Assembly: GCA_002329325.1 (NCBI GenBank)
Contig: DCTX01000088.1
Location: 1 to 49,269, forward strand
Reading direction: 5' to 3'
From: Anaerolineales bacterium UBA1429
Lineage (GTDB): Bacteria > Chloroflexota > Anaerolineae > UBA1429
DNA: 49,269 nucleotides
The position numbers and the translations under genes were made by a program. Of this stretch, positions 16,776-25,915 are shown piece after piece; positions within the stretch are counted from its first letter, which is position 1, and the number at the start of each line of letters is the position of its first letter. The notes under the pieces were generated by a model. It made no database searches. It saw nothing but the letters and a program-made list of their open reading frames with translations, and was not told where the DNA came from.

Positions 16776-18590
16776 ATGAGCCATCGTTGCGACGTCCTGG
16801 TCATCGGAGGAGGAGGCGCCGCCCTGCGGGCCGCCCTGGCAGCCTACGAGGCGGCCCCGCAGCTCGACATCCTGCTGGTCACCAAGGGTGCGTTGGGCGC
16901 CAGCGGAGTGACTGCCACCGCCTGCTCCGACCGCATGGCCTTTCACGCCACGTTGCCGGCCACCGAGCCCGGCGGGCCGGAGGCCTGGCGCCACCATGCC
17001 GATGACATCTACCGCATCGGCGGGCAGGTGTCCGATGCGGATCTGGCCGCCATCCTGGCCCGCGAGGCCGCAGCCGCCTTTGACTATCTGGACCGGCTGG
17101 GCGTCCCCTGGGCGCGGCGGGCCGATGGCCAGGTGGATCAGTTCCACACCGACGGCTCCACCTATGCGCGCGCCTGCTACACGGGCCCCTACACCGCCAA
17201 CCACATCGAGGCGGCGCTCCTGGCGCGCCTGCGCCAGACCCCGATCCGCGTGCTGGAGCGCCACATGGCCGCCGAGCTGCTGCGCGATGGCGCGGGGGGC
17301 GTGCGGGGGGCGGCGCTGATCTCCCAGGAGACGGACGAGACCCTGGCCGTGGCGGCCGGCGCGGTGGTGGTGGCCACCGGCGGCGCCGGGCAGGCCTTTG
17401 CCACCAACGTCTTTCCCCCTGATTGCACGGGCGATGGCTATGCCATGGCCTACCGCGCCGGCGCCGAGCTGGTCAACCTGGAGTTCATCCAGATCGGGCT
17501 CTGTTCCCTGGCGACGGGGCTGGCCTGCTCCGGCAGCATGATGCGCGCCCTGCCCCGCCTGGTGGATGAGACCGGCCGCGAGTTCCTGGCCGAATACATG
17601 CCGGGCCTCTCGCCCGCTGAGCGATACGCCATCCTCTTTGCCAAGGGCGCCAGTTGGCCCGTCTCCTACCGCGAACCATCGCGCGTAATCGACATCGCCG
17701 TGGCCCGCGAACGCGCCCGGGGCCGACGGGTGTTCCTGGATTACGGCCGCGACCCGCAAGGGTTGGACGTGGCCCAACTTCCCGAGACGATCCGCGCCTG
17801 GTATGCCCGCGAGAAGGGCCTCCCCCTGGACGAGGGCCGGGAGCTGGCCTCTCCCCTGGCGCGCCTGTTGGCCATCAACCGCCCCTCGGTGGATTGGCTG
17901 GCCGAGCGCGGCGTGGATCTGATCGCGGGCGACCGGGTCGAGATCGCGCCTGCCGTGCAGCACTTTCAGGGCGGGGTCAAGATCCGCACCCGGGGGGAGA
18001 CGAGCGTGCCGGGCCTGTTCGCCGCCGGAGAGACGGCGGGCGGCCAGCACGGCGCCAACCGTCCGGGCGGCAACGCCCTGCTGGATAGCCAGGTGTTCGG
18101 GCGCATCGCGGGGGCCAGCGCCGCCGCCCATGCCCAGGCCCATACCGCCGCCTCGCCGCCGACGCCGGGGGAGGCACGGCAGGCCATCGCGGCGCTCCTG
18201 CGGCCCGGCGGCGCGCCCGCGGCGGAGGCCATCGGCACGAGCCGCGCCGGCATGGCGGCCGCCTGCAGCGTCTATCGCACCGAGGCGGGGCTGGCGCAGC
18301 TCCAGGCCGCCCTGGCCGAACTGGCACAGACGGGCATTGACCCGGCCGGCGGGCCCCTCTCCCAGGCGATCGAGGCGCTCAACCTGCTGCAGGTGGCCCG
18401 CATGATCGTCCTGGCGGCCCGGCAACGCAACGAGAGCCGCGGGCCGCACCTGCGCTTTGCCGCCGAGGGCAGCCTGCAGCCGATCCCGCGCGATGATGCG
18501 CGCTGGGATCGCTACATCGTGATCCGCCGGGGGGCGCGCGGTCCGGCGGCCGAGGTGCGCGAGCCGGTGCGACCTGCCCGGTTCGATTGA
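16776..18590 (+). CDS. FAD-dependent fumarate reductase/succinate dehydrogenase-type flavoprotein
   Basis: A 604-residue flavoprotein of the FrdA/SdhA/L-aspartate oxidase superfamily. VLVIGGGGAALRAALAA at residues 7-23 is the FAD-binding fold, VVVATGGAGQAF is the second FAD contact, and HFQGGVKI with GLFAAGETAGGQHGANRPGG is the conserved active-site and FAD segment. The C-terminal helical domain is present. No iron-sulfur or membrane-anchor subunit gene is adjacent, unlike a respiratory complex, so it may act as a soluble oxidase or reductase. The ATG at 16776 has GAGGAG upstream. It is divergent from an Rrf2 regulator that may control it. Confidence 0.85.
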   Translation: MSHRCDVLVIGGGGAALRAALAAYEAAPQLDILLVTKGALGASGVTATACSDRMAFHATLPATEPGGPEAWRHHADDIYRIGGQVSDADLAAILAREAAAAFDYLDRLGVPWARRADGQVDQFHTDGSTYARACYTGPYTANHIEAALLARLRQTPIRVLERHMAAELLRDGAGGVRGAALISQETDETLAVAAGAVVVATGGAGQAFATNVFPPDCTGDGYAMAYRAGAELVNLEFIQIGLCSLATGLACSGSMMRALPRLVDETGREFLAEYMPGLSPAERYAILFAKGASWPVSYREPSRVIDIAVARERARGRRVFLDYGRDPQGLDVAQLPETIRAWYAREKGLPLDEGRELASPLARLLAINRPSVDWLAERGVDLIAGDRVEIAPAVQHFQGGVKIRTRGETSVPGLFAAGETAGGQHGANRPGGNALLDSQVFGRIAGASAAAHAQAHTAASPPTPGEARQAIAALLRPGGAPAAEAIGTSRAGMAAACSVYRTEAGLAQLQAALAELAQTGIDPAGGPLSQAIEALNLLQVARMIVLAARQRNESRGPHLRFAAEGSLQPIPRDDARWDRYIVIRRGARGPAAEVREPVRPARFD

Positions 18591-18615
18591 CCGTTTCCGG
18601 CGCCTATGGTAGCAT
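18587..18615 (+). promoter_or_regulatory. Promoter for the SEC-C gene
   Basis: TTGACC (18587-18592) overlaps the stop codon of the flavoprotein gene and is 17 bases from TAGCAT (18610-18615). The leader to the ATG at 18652 is about 30 bases. Confidence 0.5.
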
Positions 18616-18651
18616 CTGGGGCATCCCGTGCAGCAACAGAGGAAGCAAGCC

Positions 18652-19650
18652 ATGCCAGAAGTCGGTAGAAACGATCCTTGCCCCTGTGGAAGTGGCAAGA
18701 AGTACAAGAACTGCTGCATGCGTCAAGATCGCGTGCAGGCTGCCCGCTCGGTGAACCAGGGCGCGGTGGAGAGAAGCCTGTACTATGATCTCGTCCAGTT
18801 CATCCAGCAGAGCCGGTTTGCCCAGGAGATCGGCGAGGGGCTGGCCATCTTTTGGGGCGGGCACTACTCCGAAGAGACGCTGCCGGCCGCGCGCGATGAC
18901 GACAAGCGCCGCTTTATCGAGTGGTTCATCCACGATTACCGCTATGGCGACGAGCGGCGCTACATCATAGACCTGTTCATCGAGCGGGAAGGCCCCCAGT
19001 ATACGGAGCAGGCGCGCCAGATGCTCGAGGCCTGGTCGGCCTCGGCCATGGCGATGCTGCGCCATGTGCGGCGGATTGGGGACGATCGGATCGCGGCGTA
19101 CGATCCTCTGCGCGAGGCCGAGCACGAGGTCACAAGCCGCCTGATGGCCACCAACGCGCGGCCCGGCGACCTGTTGGTAGGGCGCCTGTACGAGCTGCAG
19201 GGGGCCAAGCACCTCTCCGTGGCAACCTTGCTCCTGCCCGGCGAGTACGAGCAACCCCTGGCCGAATACGTGCGCAACGCCTATAGCATCTACTGCGACG
19301 AGCATCCTGGCACGTCGTGGGATCGTTTCCTTCGGCTCCACGGCCATCTGATGAACACGTTCTTGCTCTCCGATCGCGCCCAGGCGCTGCGCGCCCTGAT
19401 CGGGGCGGGCACCCGCTTCTATGATCCCGCTGCCACCCGCGATCGGATGCGCGAGCTCCAGCAGCGCGTCCGCCAGCAGGCGGACGCGGACGAGCTGGTG
19501 ACCCTGGATGACCTGGAGCCGATGCTGCACACCCGCCACACCGCCGGGGGCATCATCCTGCCGGGCGGCGAGGAGCCGGATGAAGGCGAGCCCGCCCAAG
19601 GTGCGCCGCCCAAGCGCCCCACCATCCTGATCCCCGGGCGGGATAGCTGA
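18652..19650 (+). CDS. SEC-C motif protein
   Basis: A 332-residue protein whose residues 4-21 (GRNDPCPCGSGKKYKNCC) form a SEC-C zinc-binding motif, the same metal-binding tail found at the end of SecA. Here the motif is at the N terminus and the remaining 310 residues are helical and charged, with no family recognised. SEC-C domains bind zinc and can dock on SecB or ribosomes; a role in protein targeting or quality control is only inferred. GAGGAA precedes the ATG at 18652, which is chosen over an ATG 24 bases upstream because the motif begins right after it. Confidence 0.8.
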   Translation: MPEVGRNDPCPCGSGKKYKNCCMRQDRVQAARSVNQGAVERSLYYDLVQFIQQSRFAQEIGEGLAIFWGGHYSEETLPAARDDDKRRFIEWFIHDYRYGDERRYIIDLFIEREGPQYTEQARQMLEAWSASAMAMLRHVRRIGDDRIAAYDPLREAEHEVTSRLMATNARPGDLLVGRLYELQGAKHLSVATLLLPGEYEQPLAEYVRNAYSIYCDEHPGTSWDRFLRLHGHLMNTFLLSDRAQALRALIGAGTRFYDPAATRDRMRELQQRVRQQADADELVTLDDLEPMLHTRHTAGGIILPGGEEPDEGEPAQGAPPKRPTILIPGRDS

Positions 19651-19699
19651 GCGCACGCCAGCCCAGCCGCTCCGCGACAGAGGCTAACAGGAGAGAACC

Positions 19700-20425
19700 T
19701 TGCCCAAGATACAGGCCGTGCTGCTAGATCTCGATGATACCTTGCTGATCAACGACATGGAGAGCTTTACGCCCCACTACTATCGGGCTCTTCTGAACAA
19801 GATGAGCGGCGTGTGCCCGGCGGGGGCCTTTGTGGAGGCGCTGAACAGCGGCGTGCGGGCCATGGTGTACAACGATGGGCGCCAGGGCACCAACGCCGAG
19901 GTCTTTGATCGCGAGTTCTATCGGCGGCTCGAGCGCGACCCGCACGAGATCGCGCCGATCCTGCTCGACTTTTACGCCAACGAGTTCGAGGCGTTGGCCC
20001 AACACACGCAGCCGGATCCCCTCGCCCGCGAGCTGGTGCAGCTCTTGCAGGCGCGCGGCTATCAGATCGCCATCGCCACCCAGCCCCTCTTCCCGCGCAT
20101 CGCCATCGAGGCGCGCCTGCGCTGGGCGGGCGTCGGGGCGGACGAGTTTCATTACGACCTGATCACCTCCTATGAGAACATGAGGGCCTGCAAGCCCCGC
20201 ACCGCCTATTTCGAGGACGTGCTGCAGCAACTGGGCCGCCGCGCCACCGAAGCGCTCATGGTGGGCGATAGCCCCGAGGCCGACATGCCCGCCGGACGCA
20301 TGGGCCTCTATACCTTCTGGGTGGATCGAGGACGCCTGGAGGGGGCGGATGTGCAGAGCGACGCGCGCGGCACCCTCGCCGACCTCTATGAGCTAGTTGA
20401 GACAGGAGCGATAGATGCCCTCTGA
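19700..20425 (+). CDS. HAD-superfamily hydrolase
   Basis: A 241-residue haloacid dehalogenase-type phosphatase. Motif I is DLDDTLL (nucleophile Asp and Asp+2), motif II is the Thr in IAIATQP, motif III the Lys in ACKPRTAYF and motif IV GDSPEAD. A helical cap sits between motifs I and II. It probably removes phosphate from a sugar phosphate or related metabolite. The start is TTG at 19700 with AGGAGAG 5-6 bases upstream; no ATG fits. It overlaps galK by 11 bases, which indicates translational coupling in a galactose-related operon. Confidence 0.85.
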   Translation: MPKIQAVLLDLDDTLLINDMESFTPHYYRALLNKMSGVCPAGAFVEALNSGVRAMVYNDGRQGTNAEVFDREFYRRLERDPHEIAPILLDFYANEFEALAQHTQPDPLARELVQLLQARGYQIAIATQPLFPRIAIEARLRWAGVGADEFHYDLITSYENMRACKPRTAYFEDVLQQLGRRATEALMVGDSPEADMPAGRMGLYTFWVDRGRLEGADVQSDARGTLADLYELVETGAIDAL

Positions 20426-21587
20426 CGTGTGGTCTCCCCGTTTGTTGGCGCTTCGGGAGGTGGCCAGCAAAGCCTTCCTGGAGGAGTTCGGCGCCGAGCC
20501 CGAGCTATGGGTGGCGGCCCCCGGCCGGGTGAACCTGATCGGCGAGCACACCGACTATAATGACGGCTTTGTGCTGCCCGCCGCCATCGACCGGCACGTG
20601 CTCATGGCCATCTCGCCCCGGGCCGACCGCCAGGTGCACCTGGTAGCCGCCGACTTTCCGGCCCGCACCAGCTTTGACCTGGACGGGATCGACCATGATC
20701 TGGGCGAGCGCTGGAGCGAGTATCAGCGCGGCGTGGCCTGGGCGCTGCAAGAGGCGGGCCATCGCCTGCGCGGGCTGAATGCCGTGCTGGTGAGCGATGT
20801 CCCCGTCGGCTCGGGGCTCTCCTCCTCGGCGGCCATCGAGGTCGCCATGGCCTACGCCTTTCAGGTGGTGAGCGGCCTGGAGCTGGACGGCGTAGAGCGC
20901 GCCCTGCTCTGCCAGAAGGCCGAGAATCAGTTCGTGGGCATGAACTGCGGCATCATGGACCAGTACATCGTCTCTCTGGGCAAGCGCGGTCATGCGCTGC
21001 TGATAGATTGCCGCAGCCTGGAATACACCCTGGTGCCGGTGCCCCCCGGCTGCGATCTGGTGATCTGCGACACGAAAAAGCGCCGAGGCCTGGTGGATAG
21101 CGAGTACAACCGCCGCCGCCAGGAGTGTGAACGGGGGGCGGCCTCCCTGGGGGCCAGGGCGCTGCGCGATGTGGCTCCCGAGGCGTTCGCCGCGCGGCAG
21201 GGCGAGCTGGACGCGATCACCCGCAAGCGTTGCCGCCATGTCATCACCGAGAACCAGCGCACCCTGGATGCCGTCGAGGCGCTGCGACGCGATGATGTGG
21301 CCTCCTTTGGCAAACTGATGAACGCCTCGCACACCAGCCTGCGCGATGACTATGAGGTGAGCTGCGAGGAGCTGGATATCATGGTAGAGGCAGCTCAGGG
21401 GCAGCCAGGCACCCTGGGCGCCCGCATGACGGGCGCCGGTTTCGGCGGCTGCACCGTCAACCTGGTGCTCTCGGAGCACACGCCCGCCTTTGTTCGCCAG
21501 GTCACCCAAGCCTACACCCAAGCCACTGGAGTTGCACCCGATGTCTACGTCTGTCAAGCCGAAGACGGCGTCCGTCGCCTCGACTGA
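20415..21587 (+). CDS. galK: Galactokinase
   Basis: A 390-residue GHMP kinase that phosphorylates galactose at C1 in the first step of the Leloir pathway. GRVNLIGEHTDYNDGFVLP near residue 37 is the galactokinase signature that binds the sugar, PVGSGLSSSAAIE is the ATP-binding loop, and GARMTGAGFGGC is the third GHMP motif. NQFVGMNCGIMDQY carries the catalytic Asp. It starts inside the HAD gene and ends 47 bases inside the MFS gene, so the three are translationally coupled. galT and galE are not in the window. Confidence 0.93.
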   Translation: MPSDVWSPRLLALREVASKAFLEEFGAEPELWVAAPGRVNLIGEHTDYNDGFVLPAAIDRHVLMAISPRADRQVHLVAADFPARTSFDLDGIDHDLGERWSEYQRGVAWALQEAGHRLRGLNAVLVSDVPVGSGLSSSAAIEVAMAYAFQVVSGLELDGVERALLCQKAENQFVGMNCGIMDQYIVSLGKRGHALLIDCRSLEYTLVPVPPGCDLVICDTKKRRGLVDSEYNRRRQECERGAASLGARALRDVAPEAFAARQGELDAITRKRCRHVITENQRTLDAVEALRRDDVASFGKLMNASHTSLRDDYEVSCEELDIMVEAAQGQPGTLGARMTGAGFGGCTVNLVLSEHTPAFVRQVTQAYTQATGVAPDVYVCQAEDGVRRLD

Positions 21588-22716
21588 GCGCCGGGGGGCC
21601 CTCTACACCGCCTTTCTCAGCATGATCTTTATGGGCGCCACCCTCTCGATGACGGGCGCCCTCTTGCCCTCCATCGTGGCCGATCTATCCCTAAGCGACG
21701 GGCAAGCCGGGCTTCTGGTGGCCAGCCCTGCCGCCGGGTATGCAGTCGCCGTCCTGCTGGCAGGGGCCCTGGGCGACGCCCTGGGCTTTCGGCGCGTTTG
21801 GCTCGCGGGGACGGCGCTGGGGTGGGTGGCGCTGCTGGGGGTGACCTTTGCCCCCGCCTTCGTCTGGATACTGCCCGCCATGGTAGCCATAGGCCTGGTC
21901 TCCGGCGCCTTTGATGGGGCCATCAACCCGCTGATCGCCAGTCTCTATGGCGAGCGTTCCGGGAGCGTCCTCAACAACGTGCACCTGTTCTTTGGCATGG
22001 GCGCCACCGTCACCCCATTCCTGATCAGCCTGGGTCTGCGCTACGGCCTGGGCTGGCGCTGGCACTTTGGCCTGCTCTCCTTCTATGTGCTGCTGATAGG
22101 GGTGGTGATCTGGCGCTCTCGCTTCCCCAAGCCGCCCCAGCGCGAGGTCGGCCCACAGCGTCTCTCGTTGGGCCAGATCCTGCGGCAGCGCCTGATGTTC
22201 CTGGCGGTGGTGGTCATCTTTCTTTATGTGGGGGCAGAGGCCAGCGTCTTTTCCTGGTCGGCCCTGTTCCTGCAGCGGCTGCGGGACGTGCCTGTGGCGG
22301 CGGCCAGCCTGAGCGTGTCGCTCTTTGGCGGCAGCATCATGGTGGGGCGGCTCATCTGCGGCCAGATCGCCGAGAAGGTGGGCTACAAACGGCTGATCGT
22401 CTCGGGCTCGCTGCTGGGCGCCGTGGGCATCGCCGTGCTGCTCTGGGGGCCGGGGACCTTGAGCCCCTGGGTGGGCGTGGGCCTGACGGGCCTGGCCTAT
22501 GCGGGCATCTTTGCCACGCTCATGGCCGAGGTCAACGGGCGTTTCCCCGGCCACCAGGGGACGGTATCGGGGCTGCTCTGCTCGGCAGGCGGCCTGGGGC
22601 AGATCGTATTCCCCTGGGCCGTGGGCCTGCTCTCTGAAGCCGCCGGGCTGCCCATGGGTATGGGCCTGGTGCTGGGCATCTCGGTGCTCATGGGCCTGCT
22701 GTACCTGCTCACCTGA
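21541..22716 (+). CDS. MFS transporter, sugar-permease-like
   Basis: A 391-residue major facilitator with about 12 hydrophobic spans. LAGALGDALGFRRV, a form of the loop 2-3 motif, and the matching GQIAEKVGYKRL in the second half are present. The layout resembles fucose/galactose permeases (FucP-like), and its position inside a galK operon supports a sugar substrate, possibly galactose. The ATG at 21541 begins 47 bases before galK ends, with GGAG upstream. A GT2 gene follows after 11 bases. Confidence 0.82.
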   Translation: MSTSVKPKTASVASTERRGALYTAFLSMIFMGATLSMTGALLPSIVADLSLSDGQAGLLVASPAAGYAVAVLLAGALGDALGFRRVWLAGTALGWVALLGVTFAPAFVWILPAMVAIGLVSGAFDGAINPLIASLYGERSGSVLNNVHLFFGMGATVTPFLISLGLRYGLGWRWHFGLLSFYVLLIGVVIWRSRFPKPPQREVGPQRLSLGQILRQRLMFLAVVVIFLYVGAEASVFSWSALFLQRLRDVPVAAASLSVSLFGGSIMVGRLICGQIAEKVGYKRLIVSGSLLGAVGIAVLLWGPGTLSPWVGVGLTGLAYAGIFATLMAEVNGRFPGHQGTVSGLLCSAGGLGQIVFPWAVGLLSEAAGLPMGMGLVLGISVLMGLLYLLT

Positions 22717-22727
22717 GGGGAGACGAC

Positions 22728-23864
22728 ATGAGCCCCCTTGCCCTGGCGCTCTTTTGGGGCTCGGCTGCCATCATCGCCTACGCCTACCTGGGCTATCCCC
22801 TGCTCCTGGCGCTGTTGGGGCGCTTGCGCCGCCCATGCCACACCGCCGACCTGACCCCTGCGGTGGATGTGGTGATCGCCGCCTACAACGAGGCGGGCTG
22901 CATCGAGGCCAAGCTGGAAAACACCCTAGCCCTGGATTACCCCGCCGACAGGCTGCGCATCGTCGTCGTGACCGACGGCTCCACCGATGCCACCCCGGAC
23001 CTGGTGCGCAGCTACGCCCCGCGCGGCGTGATCCTGTTGCACCAGGCGGAACGCCAGGGCAAAGCGGCAGCTCTGGCTCGCGCCCTGCCCCACCTGACGG
23101 GCGAGGCGATCCTCTTCACCGACGCCAACTGCGCCCTGCCGCCCCGGGCCTTGCGCCGCATGGCGCGCCATCTGGCCGATGACTCGGTAGGGGGTGTCAG
23201 CGGAGCCAAGCGGGTGGCCCCGGCCGGCGCCTCGCAGGGGGAGAACCTCTACTGGCGCTATGAGGGTTGGCTCAAGGCGCTGGATAGCCGCTTTGGCTCG
23301 GTGATGGGCGCGCCGGGCGAGGCCTGGCTGGCCCGACGCGCGGCCTATCGCCCCCCGCCGCCGGATATCCTGCTGGACGATTTCTACGCCTCTGTCGAGA
23401 TGGCGGCGCGGGGCTGGCGCGTGGCCTACGAGCCGGAGGCCCGCTCGCTGGAGCCCGCCTCGCCGGATCTGGGGGCCGAGTGGCAGCGGCGGGTGCGCAA
23501 CGCCGCCGGGGGGTGGCAGGCGGTGGCCCGCCTGGGGTGTGTGTGGCGGGGCGGGGCGCGCCTGGCGTTCCAGTACCTCTCGCACCGGGTGCTGCGCTGG
23601 GTGGCCGTGCCGCTGTTGCTGCCGGCGCTGCTGGTGGCCAGCCTGCTCCTGCTGCCGCGCCCCCTGTACGCGCTCCTGTTGGCCGCCCAAGTCCTCGTCT
23701 ACGGCGCAGCCCTGGCGGGCTGGCTCCTGGCGCGCAAAGGGCGGCAAGCCGGTTGGCTCGCCGCCCCTCTGGCGGTAGTCATGCTCAACGCCGCCGCGTT
23801 GGCCGGCGGCTGGCGCTACCTGCGCGGGCAGCACACGGTGTTGTGGCCCAAGGTGCGGCCCTAG
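22728..23864 (+). CDS. Glycosyltransferase family 2, membrane-bound
   Basis: A 378-residue enzyme with an N-terminal membrane span, a GT-A domain and about three C-terminal spans. VDVVIAAYNEAGCIE and VVVTDGSTDAT are nucleotide-sugar contacts, TDANC carries the metal-binding acidic residues, and LLDDFYASVEM plus the RRVRNAAGGWQ stretch resemble the later motifs of processive cellulose-synthase-like enzymes. It probably transfers a sugar to a lipid or polymer at the inner membrane. GGGGAGA precedes the ATG. It converges on rfbB with 6 bases between the stops. Confidence 0.85.
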   Translation: MSPLALALFWGSAAIIAYAYLGYPLLLALLGRLRRPCHTADLTPAVDVVIAAYNEAGCIEAKLENTLALDYPADRLRIVVVTDGSTDATPDLVRSYAPRGVILLHQAERQGKAAALARALPHLTGEAILFTDANCALPPRALRRMARHLADDSVGGVSGAKRVAPAGASQGENLYWRYEGWLKALDSRFGSVMGAPGEAWLARRAAYRPPPPDILLDDFYASVEMAARGWRVAYEPEARSLEPASPDLGAEWQRRVRNAAGGWQAVARLGCVWRGGARLAFQYLSHRVLRWVAVPLLLPALLVASLLLLPRPLYALLLAAQVLVYGAALAGWLLARKGRQAGWLAAPLAVVMLNAAALAGGWRYLRGQHTVLWPKVRP

Positions 23865-23870
23865 GCGCCC

Positions 23871-24902
23871 CTAGCGGCCCGGCGCCTCTACCTCGCGCCC
23901 CGCATAGTGGCTCTGGTAGTAGGCCTGATAGTGCTCGCCCGACTTGATCTTGCGCCACCACCACTCGTTCTCGATGTACCAGCGCACCGTGGCCTCCAGG
24001 GCGGCGTCGAAATCGTGGCGCGGGCGCCAGCCGAGGGCCTTGATCTTGCTCACGTTCAGGGCATAGCGCCGGTCGTGGCCGGGGCGATCGGTGATGTACT
24101 GAAGCAGCGACTCGGGCTTGCCCACCAGGGCCAGCAGCTTGCGCGCCATGTCGATATTGCGCGTCTCGACGCCGGTGCCCAGGTTATAGATCTCGCCCAG
24201 AACCCCGCGCTGGAGCACCACGTCGATCCCCTCGCAGTGATCCCCCACGTACTGGTAATCGCGCATCTGCTGGCCATCGCCATAGATGGGCAGAGGCTTG
24301 TCGTCCAGGGCGTTGGTGACAAACAGGGGAACGACCTTCTCCGGGTACTGGTAGGGGCCGATGCTGTTGGAGCCCCGGGTAATGGTGACGGGCAGCCCAA
24401 AGCTGGTGTGGTAGGCCAACACCATGAGATCGCCGCCCGCTTTGCTGGCCGAGTAGGGGCTGCGGGTCTCGATGCGATCGGTCTCCACCGAGGCGCCCTC
24501 CAACACCTGGCCGTACACCTCATCGGTGCTCACCTGGTGGTAGCGCTCTAGCCCCAGATCTTTGGCGGCCTCCAGCAGGACAAAGGTGCCGTACACGTCG
24601 GTCATGACAAAGCTGCCCGCATCCGAGAGGGAGCGGTCCACGTGGGTCTCGGCGGCAAAGTTGACGATGGTGTCGATCTCGTGGGCGCGGATCGCCTGGC
24701 GCACGGCCTGGGCATCGCAGATGTCGCCCAGCACAAAGGCGTAGCGCGGGTTATCGGCCAGGTCCGCCAGATTATCCGGGTTGCCCGCATAGGTGAGCTT
24801 GTCATACACCACCACGCGATAGTCGGGGTGCTGGCGGAGCATATAGCGCACAAAGTTGGAGCCGATGAACCCGGCCCCTCCGGTCACCAAGAGATTCCTC
24901 AT
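23871..24902 (-). CDS. rfbB: dTDP-glucose 4,6-dehydratase
   Basis: A 343-residue NAD-dependent extended SDR that makes dTDP-4-keto-6-deoxyglucose for rhamnose and other deoxysugars. TGGAGFIGSNF (7-17) is the NAD fold, STDEVYG carries the catalytic Thr/Asp/Glu, and YSASKAGGD is the Tyr-x3-Lys pair. RGSNSIGPYQYPEKVVPLF is the family's substrate-binding stretch. The ATG at 24902 has GGGAGG upstream. The other dTDP-rhamnose genes (rfbA, C, D) are not next to it, so this copy is separated from its pathway partners; scpA lies 91 bases upstream on the same strand. Confidence 0.93.
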   Translation of the reverse strand: MRNLLVTGGAGFIGSNFVRYMLRQHPDYRVVVYDKLTYAGNPDNLADLADNPRYAFVLGDICDAQAVRQAIRAHEIDTIVNFAAETHVDRSLSDAGSFVMTDVYGTFVLLEAAKDLGLERYHQVSTDEVYGQVLEGASVETDRIETRSPYSASKAGGDLMVLAYHTSFGLPVTITRGSNSIGPYQYPEKVVPLFVTNALDDKPLPIYGDGQQMRDYQYVGDHCEGIDVVLQRGVLGEIYNLGTGVETRNIDMARKLLALVGKPESLLQYITDRPGHDRRYALNVSKIKALGWRPRHDFDAALEATVRWYIENEWWWRKIKSGEHYQAYYQSHYAGREVEAPGR

Positions 24903-24993
24903 GGCTGGTTGCCTCCCTTGTCGAATACAGCGGGCCACAGCACTGGCCCTCAGACGCGCGCGCGGGGCCGTTCGTTCCCCCCTGGCCCGACGC

Positions 24994-25779
24994 CTAGTCT
25001 TCCAGGGGGTACGCCTCGGCCTCCGCCTCGATCACGCCTTGGGGATCGGGCTGGCGCGCCTCGAGATAGATCTCGCCAAAGAGCTGCTCCTGGATGGCGC
25101 GCAGCCGCTGCTGCTTGATCAGCTCCAGCATGGCCAAAAAGGTCACGATCACTTCCAGCCGGCTGCGGGCCGCGCGCATCAGGGTGCTAAAGCGGGCGCG
25201 GCGATAGCGCCGCACCCGGTCCAGGATGCGCTCGATGCATTCGCCGATGTGTACGCTGAGGGGCGCCACCACCCCATCCACAGGTTGGGCCTCGGGGTGC
25301 GCCTCCAGCACCTGGCGGAAAGCGGCCACCAGGTCGGCCACGCTGGCCTCGCCTGGCAGCAGGCGCTTCTCGATGCGGGGCAAGGGCGCGGCGCGGGGGT
25401 AGGTGCGCAGCCCCGCCTCTTCGATGGCGCGCAGCCGGGCCGCCGTCTCCTTGTAGCGCTTGTACTCGCGCAGTTGGAGCACCAGGTCGTCCTCGGCATC
25501 GGGCTCTTCTTCGTCGCCCTCGGCATCCTCGGGGCGCGGCAAGAGCGCCCGCGATTTGATCACCAGGAGCCGCCCGGCGACCTGCAGAAAATCGGCCAAC
25601 TGGGCCGCCGAGTGGGGGGCATCCGTGTGCCGCTGCAGGCCGGCCAGGTGCGCCAGATACTGGTCGGTCACCACAGCCAGCGAGACCAGCGTGATATCCA
25701 GTTCTTCTCGCTGGATCAGCCGAAGCAACAGATCCAGCGGCCCCTGGAAGATGTCCAGCTCCACCTGATAGGACGTCAT
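24994..25779 (-). CDS. scpA: Segregation and condensation protein A
   Basis: A 261-residue kleisin subunit of the SMC-ScpAB condensin. The N terminus (VELDIFQGPLDLLLRLIQREELDI) is the canonical ScpA opening that binds the SMC neck. The acidic middle (EDAEGDEEEPDAEDD, near residues 84-98) is a variable linker. The C-terminal winged helix (VTFLAMLELIKQQRLRAIQEQLFGEIYL) binds the SMC head. GAAGGAGA lies before the ATG at 25779. scpB, usually next to it, is not present here. Confidence 0.95.
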   Translation of the reverse strand: MTSYQVELDIFQGPLDLLLRLIQREELDITLVSLAVVTDQYLAHLAGLQRHTDAPHSAAQLADFLQVAGRLLVIKSRALLPRPEDAEGDEEEPDAEDDLVLQLREYKRYKETAARLRAIEEAGLRTYPRAAPLPRIEKRLLPGEASVADLVAAFRQVLEAHPEAQPVDGVVAPLSVHIGECIERILDRVRRYRRARFSTLMRAARSRLEVIVTFLAMLELIKQQRLRAIQEQLFGEIYLEARQPDPQGVIEAEAEAYPLED

Positions 25780-25865
25780 GCCTCTCCTTCACCTCGCCGC
25801 GGATTCTAGCGCAAAGGAGGGGGGCTGTCCATCGGGCAGGGGCGATGCGGAGCGGGCAGCCACCA

Positions 25866-25894
25866 TTGCCACCCCCTGGCTCCTGTGCTATCAT
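25866..25894 (+). promoter_or_regulatory. Promoter for the site-2 protease gene
   Basis: TTGCCA (25866-25871) and TATCAT (25889-25894) are 17 bases apart, about 20 bases before the ATG at 25916. Confidence 0.55.
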
Positions 25895-25915
25895 CTAGCG
25901 CAAAAGGTGAGCAGG

